A DNA stretch of 10,031 bases from Campylobacterales bacterium (lineage in GTDB: Bacteria > Campylobacterota > Campylobacteria > Campylobacterales > SZUA-545). Of the stretch, positions 1-4,300 are shown in pieces. The notes below the pieces were generated by a model, which saw only the letters and a program-made list of their open reading frames with translations, was not told where the DNA came from and did no database searches. The first letter of the stretch is position 1; every line of letters starts with the position of its first letter. The position numbers were made by a program, and so were the translations under genes. The stretch spans positions 1 to 10,031 of the forward strand of contig JAOXRY010000027.1 of assembly GCA_025800305.1 (NCBI GenBank), written 5' to 3'.

Positions 1-233
1 ATGAAGTTTCTCAAACTAATAGAACCTTTTATATCACTCTCATCTAAAATTTCTTTATCTTTAAGCTTTGATATCTGCTCAGCTATTGCTACACAATGCA
101 TTAAAATAGCAGGTCGTCCCATTCTTTTATTTTCCAATGCATTTATAATGCCATTCATCTCTTCTACAATTTCTTCAATCATTGTGATTTTGTCTAGAAC
201 TAGTTCTAGTCTTTGTCTATCTCGACTATGCAT
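1..233 (-). CDS. hepT: HEPN-domain (DUF86, HepT-like) RNase toxin, partial
   Basis: The frame starts at an ATG at 233 and is open to the left window edge (77 codons seen), so the C-terminus is missing. The protein is all-helical and has the DUF86/HepT pattern: an N-terminal MHSRDRQRLELVLDKI helix, a middle helix with RPAILMHCVAIAEQISKL, and then SLRNF at the edge. The Arg-Asn pair is the start of the R-x4-6-H catalytic motif of HEPN ribonucleases; its His, and the Tyr that is AMPylated in HepT, would lie just outside. The start overlaps the stop of the upstream nucleotidyltransferase gene by 8 bases, typical of MNT-HEPN pairs. In the family, HEPN is the RNase toxin and MNT neutralises it by adenylylation. 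Toxicity here is inference, since the active site is only half visible. Confidence 0.8.
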   Translation of the reverse strand, partial: MHSRDRQRLELVLDKITMIEEIVEEMNGIINALENKRMGRPAILMHCVAIAEQISKLKDKEILDESDIKGSISLRNF

Positions 234-537
234 AAATTGCCTCTGACAAAACAGATTCTTTTATCGGTGAGTTACTGTTCTTATCAAAAATATCTACATT
301 TTTGGAAAATTTACTAGAAATAGAATTTCGTATATTTTCGTCCATATATACAAAAGCATTCCACCCAACGAACTTTTTCTTAAATTCATCTGTTGTTTCA
401 AGAATAATATCGATATCACTATCTTTCTCTTCTTCTCCTCTTGCATAACTGCCAAAAAGACCTAAAGATAAGATACCGTCACTTTCTAATTGAGGTTTTA
501 ACTCTTTTAGATGGTGTAAAATATCATTCTTATCCAC
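226..537 (-). CDS. mntA: MNT-domain nucleotidyltransferase, MntA-like antitoxin
   Basis: A 103-residue minimal nucleotidyltransferase of the usual family length. The G-S-x10-D-x-D signature is complete: G29-S30, then D41 and D43 in GSYARGEEEKDSDIDI. A third metal ligand is likely at D82 in NVDIFD. MntA antitoxins use this site to transfer AMP from ATP onto a tyrosine of the partner HEPN RNase. The start codon is GTG, chosen because an AGAGGA ribosome-binding site lies 7 bases upstream and no in-frame ATG occurs before residue 65. The gene begins 3 bases after the hslV stop and ends inside the HEPN start, so it is expressed as part of the rplI-hslV transcript. A generic MNT protein without antitoxin function is the alternative, but the coupled HEPN gene makes that less likely. 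Confidence 0.87.
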   Translation of the reverse strand: MDKNDILHHLKELKPQLESDGILSLGLFGSYARGEEEKDSDIDIILETTDEFKKKFVGWNAFVYMDENIRNSISSKFSKNVDIFDKNSNSPIKESVLSEAIYA

Positions 538-540
538 TCA

Positions 541-1086
541 TTAATCCTCTAACTTCAATATTTTAATATTTGTATTTGTATAAACACACAGTTCACCAGC
601 AATTTGTAGTGATTCACGTACTAGATCTTCTTCATCCATATCAGCGTGTTTCGCTAAAGCACGTGCCGCAGAAATAGCAAAATTCCCACCACTTCCAATA
701 GAAGCAATCTCGCCATCTTCTGGCTCAACAACATCACCATTTCCTGTAAGAATAAAAATATGCTCTTTATTCAGAACAATCATCATAGCTTCTAGTTGTC
801 TAAGGTACTTATCTTTTCTCCACTCTTTTGAAAACTCAACAGCAGCCTTTAAAAGATCTCCTTTGGTTGTTTCAAGGTGTTTTTCAAACATCTCAAAAAG
901 ATTAAAAGCGTCTGCCGTGCTTCCAGCAAATCCACCGATAACTTTTCCGTTACCAAGTTTTCTAATCTTTGTAGCGTTGCCTTTTAAGATCGTGTTTCCA
1001 AAACTAACCTGACCATCACCACCAATTACAGCTTTGTTCTTACCTTTATAGGCAAGTATGGTAGTTGCATGTAGATCTTGTTGCAT
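541..1086 (-). CDS. hslV: ATP-dependent protease HslV, peptidase subunit
   Basis: The 181-residue peptidase of the cytoplasmic HslUV (ClpQY) protease, an N-terminal-nucleophile hydrolase that forms dodecamers and degrades proteins unfolded by HslU. The sequence matches the family throughout: TTILAYKGKNKAVIGGDGQ at the N-terminus, GNTILKGNATKIRKL, GFAGSTADAF, EWRKDKYLRQLEAMM, IGSGGNFAISAARAL and CVYTNTNI near the end. Taking T8 as the nucleophile puts D24 and K40 at the mature positions 17 and 33 known from E. coli, which supports the assignment. The start is MQQDLHA-TT, so seven residues must be removed to expose the threonine. The ATG overlaps the rplI stop by one base (TAATG), implying translational coupling. 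The gene is followed by MNT-HEPN and not directly by hslU. Confidence 0.97.
   Translation of the reverse strand: MQQDLHATTILAYKGKNKAVIGGDGQVSFGNTILKGNATKIRKLGNGKVIGGFAGSTADAFNLFEMFEKHLETTKGDLLKAAVEFSKEWRKDKYLRQLEAMMIVLNKEHIFILTGNGDVVEPEDGEIASIGSGGNFAISAARALAKHADMDEEDLVRESLQIAGELCVYTNTNIKILKLED
545..550 (-). promoter_or_regulatory. Ribosome-binding site for the GTG-started MNT gene
   Basis: AGAGGA on the minus strand lies in the last codons of hslV, 7 bases before the GTG at 537. A nearer ATG at 542-540 hits a stop after three codons, so this site decides the GTG start. Confidence 0.6.
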
Positions 1087-1532
1087 TAGTTTGTACCTTC
1101 AACAATTACAGTAACCTCTGGGTGCATACCGTGACCAAGTTTAATTGAAACTGTAAAAGTCCCAGTTTCCTTGATTGGAGTTTTAATCTCAACCATTTTT
1201 TTGTCAATTTTGTATCCTAAAGCATTTAAAGCTTCAGCAATATCTTCTTTTTTTACAGCACCAAATAGATGACCATTGTCACCAGCTTTATGTTTGATTT
1301 TTACAGATTCGTTTTTTAGCTTTGCAGAAGCTTTTTCCATCTCTTCAAGATGAGCTGCATCTGCTGCTTCTTTTTTCTTTTTGTTTGCTTCATATTGCTT
1401 GATTACTTCATTTGTCGCAACCTTCGCAAGACCTTTTCCAACTAGAAAGTTCTGACCATATCCCTCTTTAACTTCTTTAATCTCTCCAGCTTTTCCTAAA
1501 CTTTTAACGTCTTTGATTAATAAAACTTTCAC
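1086..1532 (-). CDS. rplI: 50S ribosomal protein bL9
   Basis: A 148-residue bL9, full family length. The N-terminal rRNA-binding domain is visible as MKVLLIKDVKSLGKAGEI, then EVKEGYGQNFLVGKGLA (about residues 19-37). A long lysine-rich connecting helix follows (about 40-75), and then the C-terminal domain with HLFGAVKKEDIAEAL and a glycine-histidine loop (LGHGMHPEV). It binds 23S rRNA near the L1 stalk and helps frame maintenance. The start codon is GTG at 1532, supported by AAGGAG six bases upstream on the minus strand. It is the first gene of the minus-strand operon and is not next to rpsF-rpsR as in many other bacteria. A strong extended -10 lies about 100 bases upstream, giving a leader of about 95 bases. 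Confidence 0.97.
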   Translation of the reverse strand: MKVLLIKDVKSLGKAGEIKEVKEGYGQNFLVGKGLAKVATNEVIKQYEANKKKKEAADAAHLEEMEKASAKLKNESVKIKHKAGDNGHLFGAVKKEDIAEALNALGYKIDKKMVEIKTPIKETGTFTVSIKLGHGMHPEVTVIVEGTN

Positions 1533-1621
1533 TATTTACTCCTTATATCTAAACAAATACTCTTAACCACAAGGTTGGTACTCATATATTGATTTTATTC
1601 TTGAAAATTTGCTTAATTTTC

Positions 1622-1627
1622 TATAAT
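1622..1627 (+). promoter_or_regulatory. -10 element for the coiled-coil/YqfO operon
   Basis: A perfect TATAAT preceded by T-rich sequence (GCTTAATTTTC). Transcription would start near 1634, about 30 bases before the ATG at 1665. The element faces the minus-strand TATAAT of the rplI promoter with only seven bases between them. Confidence 0.65.
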
Positions 1628-1634
1628 ATACGCG

Positions 1635-1643
1635 ATTATACCA
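1635..1643 (-). promoter_or_regulatory. Extended -10 promoter for the rplI operon
   Basis: On the minus strand the sequence reads TTTTGGTATAATCGCG: a perfect TATAAT with an upstream TGG extension. No convincing -35 is visible, as is usual for Campylobacterota sigma-70 promoters. Transcription would begin near 1628 and give an untranslated leader of about 95 bases before rplI. Confidence 0.65.
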
Positions 1644-1664
1644 AAATCTTTTTAGGAAAATATA

Positions 1665-1937
1665 ATGACACCGATGACAACACCAGAGAAAATCACATGG
1701 ATTAATGAAAAAATTTCGACACTTGTAGACAAAATCCATGAATTAGAAACAAAAAATAGAGATCTCTCAAACATCGCAACAAGCGAATCAGAATCAATGA
1801 AAAAAGAGTTAGATTTAGCAAACGAGCAGCTAAAAGCAAAAGATGTAGAAATCGAACTACTAAAAGAAGAACTAGCCAAAAGAGAAGCAGAAATTGATGA
1901 AGTAGTTCAGAAAATTGATATGTTATTGGCTGAATAA
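1665..1937 (+). CDS. Small cytoplasmic coiled-coil protein, function unknown
   Basis: A 90-residue, highly charged protein predicted to be almost one continuous helix. Heptad-like spacing of Ile/Leu is visible from about residue 13 to the end (INEKISTLVDKIHELE, then LANEQLKAKDVEIELLKEEL). There is no signal peptide, cysteine or recognisable catalytic motif. The start is supported by AGGA 7 bases upstream; a second Met at residue 4 is a weaker alternative. The stop overlaps the next gene's ATG by one base (TAATG), so the two products are probably made in linked amounts. Size and composition resemble small structural coiled coils such as ZapB-type division factors, but I see no specific homology and do not assign that role. 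Confidence 0.85.
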   Translation: MTPMTTPEKITWINEKISTLVDKIHELETKNRDLSNIATSESESMKKELDLANEQLKAKDVEIELLKEELAKREAEIDEVVQKIDMLLAE

Positions 1938-2248
1938 TGTACAAACTAACTTTCTTTGTTCCCAAAAAACAAAAAGAAAAAGTAAAAAAAGCTCTTTTCA
2001 AAATTGGAGTAGGGAAGTATAAAAACTATGACAAATGCTCTTTTGAAACAAAAGGAGTAGGGCAGTTTCGACCTTTAGAAAATAGCAAACCTTTTATTGG
2101 GAAAAAAGATAAGATTGAGACTGTTGAAGAGTACAAAGTCGAAATGATTTGTAAGGATAAGCTAATTAAAAAAGCTGTGAAAACTTTAAAAAAGGCTCAT
2201 CCTTATGAGGAGGTTGCTTATGATGTTATTAGATTGGAGGAGTTTTAA
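1937..2248 (+). CDS. Standalone YqfO/NIF3-insert-like domain protein
   Basis: A 103-residue protein matching the CutA/PII-like domain that is inserted in the middle of long NIF3 (YqfO) proteins. Signature stretches are MYKLTFFVPKKQKEKVKKAL at the start, NYDKCSFETKGVGQFRP (residues 30-46) with KPFIG soon after, and KKAHPYEEVAYDV near the end (about 85-97). The two metal-binding NIF3 halves are absent, so this is the free-standing form, which may trimerise as CutA-like folds do. Its biochemical role is not established. It is translationally coupled to the coiled-coil gene upstream. Its stop abuts the stop of the convergent lipoprotein gene with no bases between. Confidence 0.85.
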   Translation: MYKLTFFVPKKQKEKVKKALFKIGVGKYKNYDKCSFETKGVGQFRPLENSKPFIGKKDKIETVEEYKVEMICKDKLIKKAVKTLKKAHPYEEVAYDVIRLEEF

Positions 2249-2605
2249 TTATTTCCAAATTACTTTATTGTTAATTGCATAAATTTTACATTGGTTATTT
2301 GGTATATCCATATGTTCACCAATATGTTGTTGACAAGCTTTAAGAGCACATTGTTTTGCTTCTTCTATTGTACTTCCCTTACTACAAATGCCATATACAA
2401 AATGACCTACATTCCCATTAACTTTTCCATATGCAAAAACTTTTTCTTTTGATAAGGATTTATATTTTTTTGTAACTTTGCTAAATTTCGAAGGTAGGAT
2501 TTTCCCTTTAAAATTATTTTGATATCCAAAACCATGATTATTAGTTGTTACACAACCTGTTAGAATAATTGCAAATAGAAAAGCAATTAAATATTTGATT
2601 TTCAT
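2249..2605 (-). CDS. Small four-cysteine lipoprotein, function unknown
   Basis: A 118-residue precursor with a clear lipoprotein signal: Lys2 and Lys4, a hydrophobic core, and the lipobox L15-T-G-C18. The mature part is basic to about residue 55. It then carries a short domain with C74, C86, C91 and C106 in the pattern EEAKQCALKACQQH...QCKIYAINNKVIW. This resembles small repeats of DUF4189-like and related periplasmic proteins, in which paired cysteines form disulfides; that match is by eye only. The upstream glucosaminidase gene is 73 bases away on the same strand, so the two may be co-transcribed and act in the envelope. The ribosome-binding site is weak (AAAGAA). Confidence 0.8.
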   Translation of the reverse strand: MKIKYLIAFLFAIILTGCVTTNNHGFGYQNNFKGKILPSKFSKVTKKYKSLSKEKVFAYGKVNGNVGHFVYGICSKGSTIEEAKQCALKACQQHIGEHMDIPNNQCKIYAINNKVIWK

Positions 2606-2678
2606 TTTTTATTCTTTAATTTTTTCTTTGATGCAATTAATAGTATTGTATTGTCATAATTTAAGAACAATAAATGTA

Positions 2679-3233
2679 TTAATTAGCAGAAGCCAATTTA
2701 TAAAGTGGCTCTTCATGCTTCTCCAACAAAGCCTCAGCCTCAGGAATTAAACTCAATACGTGTTTCGCATATTTTGGATTATAAGGACAATAAATAGGAG
2801 CTATTTTTTCTATAAAAGCTTTTGGAGAGTAAGTTTTTTTTCTCCAGCCTTTGTACGGGCTTCTATCTAAAAATGCCCAAAAGCCTTTGATGAATTTTTT
2901 GTTGTTATCAAATTTACAGTAGTGCCAAGTGTTGTCACCATCGCCATCACCGTATCTTACTTTGCTTGCATATTTACTCATTGAAGTTCTATATTTTAAT
3001 CCTGCAAAGTTATTGTGTTTTTTTGCTAGATCTGATTTTCCTCTTCCTGATTCTAGAATCATCATTGCCAAAGTTACTGCTTTTAAACCAGGATATTCGA
3101 TGTTTGATTTTGCATAGTCTTTTACAAGAGAATCAAAAGTTGCCTCTTTTTTTTGTTGTAGTTGGGGGAATTTATCAAAGGAAAATAGGGAGATTGAAAG
3201 AATCAAAACTGTTGCTAAAGATCTAAAAAACAT
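2679..3233 (-). CDS. Exported glucosaminidase-domain protein (GH73-like peptidoglycan hydrolase)
   Basis: A 184-residue protein with an N-terminal hydrophobic signal (about residues 4-19). It then has a compact glucosaminidase (Pfam 01832, GH73) core: AVTLAMMILESGRGKSDLAK, followed by HNNFAGLKY at 73-81. E61 in ILESG corresponds to the catalytic glutamate of this lysozyme-like fold. FWAFLDRSPYKGW and YCPYNPKYAKHV fit the C-terminal half. The family cleaves the glycan strand of peptidoglycan between N-acetylglucosamine and N-acetylmuramic acid. An aspartate-rich insertion, YGDGDGDN (94-101), might bind calcium. The start has AGGAAG a few bases upstream. There are no cell-wall-binding repeats, so this is a minimal periplasmic enzyme. 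Confidence 0.85.
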   Translation of the reverse strand: MFFRSLATVLILSISLFSFDKFPQLQQKKEATFDSLVKDYAKSNIEYPGLKAVTLAMMILESGRGKSDLAKKHNNFAGLKYRTSMSKYASKVRYGDGDGDNTWHYCKFDNNKKFIKGFWAFLDRSPYKGWRKKTYSPKAFIEKIAPIYCPYNPKYAKHVLSLIPEAEALLEKHEEPLYKLASAN

Positions 3234-3283
3234 AGTAACTTCCTAAAAATTTTAGTTTTTTTAGCAAATAGAGTTCCTTTTTT

Positions 3284-3292
3284 TGGTACTAT
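3284..3292 (+). promoter_or_regulatory. Extended -10 promoter of thiL, likely leaderless
   Basis: TGGTACTAT follows a run of seven T. With normal spacing, transcription starts at about 3299-3301, on the thiL ATG at 3301. There is no Shine-Dalgarno sequence in the preceding 20 bases. Confidence 0.5.
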
Positions 3293-3300
3293 TCTTTTCT

Positions 3301-4224
3301 ATGAATGAATTTAAACTAATCGAAAATTTTCAAGAAATATTATATGAAAAATCACCAAAAAATAACGAGAAAAAAGTTGTAGGAATTGGTGATGATTGTG
3401 CTTTGGTAGATCTAAGTAAAAAAACAGTGGTTACTGTAGATTCAATGGTGGAAGATGTTCATTTTAAAAGATGGTATGACCCAAAAGATATTGGATTTAA
3501 ACTAACTTCTATGAATGCAAGTGATATAGCCTCTTGTGGTGGTGTACCAAAGTATGGAGTTTTATCAATAGAGTTTCCAAAAGATCTAGATAAAGACTGG
3601 ATGCTAAGGTGTTACAAAGGAATCAAAAAAGGGTGTAAAAAATATGGATTTTCCATTGTTGGTGGAAATACTTCCTCTTCAAATAAAATCTCTTTAAATC
3701 TAACACTGTTTGGAGAGACTAAAAAGTTTCTCTCCCGTAGTGGTGCAAAAAAAGGAGATCTCTTGTTTCTTTCTGGAGAGACGGGACTTTCTAAAAGAGG
3801 ATTGGAGATCTTACTTGAAGATTTACCAATGAATAAAAAGCTTGTAAAAACCCACTTAAATCCAATAGCAAGAACAGATCTTGGAAAGTTTTTAGCCAAA
3901 TATGGAACTAGTGGAATAGACATTAGTGATGGACTTTTGCAAGATCTTGGGCATATCTGTGAAAAAAGTAAAAAATCCTTTCAAATTTTCTCCAATAAAA
4001 TACCCATCAATAGACAGCTAAAAAAATCACTAGGGTGTAAGAAAAAAGCTTTGGACTATACATTAAATGGAGGGGAAGATTATCAGATCTTATGTACAAT
4101 TCCTCCAAAACACAAAGTCAAAGCGAAAAAGCTAGGATTAATAGAAATTGGCTATACTCAAATTGGGAGTGGGATCTTTTTAGATGAAAATAAGGTAAAT
4201 GATAGTGGTTTTAAACACTTTTAG
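3301..4224 (+). CDS. thiL: Thiamine-monophosphate kinase
   Basis: ThiL phosphorylates thiamine monophosphate with ATP to give thiamine diphosphate, the cofactor form, in the cytoplasm. From the ATG at 3301 the protein has 307 residues. Family motifs appear in order: GIGDDCALV (28-36), TVDSMVEDVHF (45-55), NASDIASCGGVPKYG (about 76-90), VGGNTSS (120-126), DISDGL (207-212) and NGGEDYQIL (256-264). The aspartates in GDD, DISD and GGED are the metal and phosphate ligands of the family. The motif usually written GGDT is GGNT here. A TTG at 3283 in the same frame would add six residues, but it lies next to the -10 element and has no ribosome-binding site. The gene appears monocistronic and contains seven AGATCT sites, the densest cluster in the window. 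Confidence 0.94.
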   Translation: MNEFKLIENFQEILYEKSPKNNEKKVVGIGDDCALVDLSKKTVVTVDSMVEDVHFKRWYDPKDIGFKLTSMNASDIASCGGVPKYGVLSIEFPKDLDKDWMLRCYKGIKKGCKKYGFSIVGGNTSSSNKISLNLTLFGETKKFLSRSGAKKGDLLFLSGETGLSKRGLEILLEDLPMNKKLVKTHLNPIARTDLGKFLAKYGTSGIDISDGLLQDLGHICEKSKKSFQIFSNKIPINRQLKKSLGCKKKALDYTLNGGEDYQILCTIPPKHKVKAKKLGLIEIGYTQIGSGIFLDENKVNDSGFKHF

Positions 4225-4247
4225 TGGTAAGTGACCTAAAAATTGCC

Positions 4248-4253
4248 TATAAT
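4248..4253 (+). promoter_or_regulatory. -10 element for the FapA-like gene
   Basis: TATAAT in TTGCCTATAATACGCCG, closely resembling the promoter at 1622 (CTATAATATACGCG). Transcription would start near 4260, giving a leader of about 40 bases. Confidence 0.6.
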
Positions 4254-4263
4254 ACGCCGATGG

Positions 4264-4279
4264 TTGTAAAGACTTACAA
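4264..4279 (+). promoter_or_regulatory. Perfect 6-bp inverted repeat in the FapA-like leader
   Basis: TTGTAA and TTACAA are separated by AGAC, just after the predicted start of transcription. It could be an operator or a small 5'-end RNA hairpin. No known regulator is implied by the sequence alone. Confidence 0.3.
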
Positions 4280-4300
4280 AATATAATGTGGGATTAAATT

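Noticed and set aside
1..246. Plus-strand open frame of 81 codons
   Set aside because: It lies antisense to the HEPN gene, whose frame has family motifs and a coupled start; the plus frame is low in complexity and has no recognisable feature.
1567..1578. AACC-ACAA-GGTT inverted repeat in the rplI leader
   Set aside because: The stem is only four pairs, which is too short to call an L9 autoregulatory structure.
1652..2001. Two minus-strand frames opposite the coiled-coil gene
   Set aside because: Their Leu/Ser/Phe-rich products are what the complement of a Lys/Glu-rich coiled coil gives; the plus gene has a promoter, ribosome-binding site and coupling.
2929..3226. Plus-strand frames opposite the glucosaminidase
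   Set aside because: The minus frame carries a signal peptide and GH73 motifs; the plus frames have no start signals or domains.
3244..3262. CTAAAAATTTTAG palindrome followed by T-run, terminator-like
   Set aside because: No plus-strand gene ends upstream of it; it lies in a divergent promoter region and the stem is only A-T rich.
3283..3300. TTG start adding six residues to ThiL
   Set aside because: It overlaps the likely -10 element and has no ribosome-binding site; the ATG at 3301 matches the family N-terminus.
3612..3923. Minus-strand frame inside thiL
   Set aside because: It is antisense to conserved ThiL motifs and has no independent support.
4282..4287. Second TATAAT before the FapA-like gene
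   Set aside because: Transcription from it would begin within the ribosome-binding region; the element at 4248 has better spacing and resembles the promoter at 1622.
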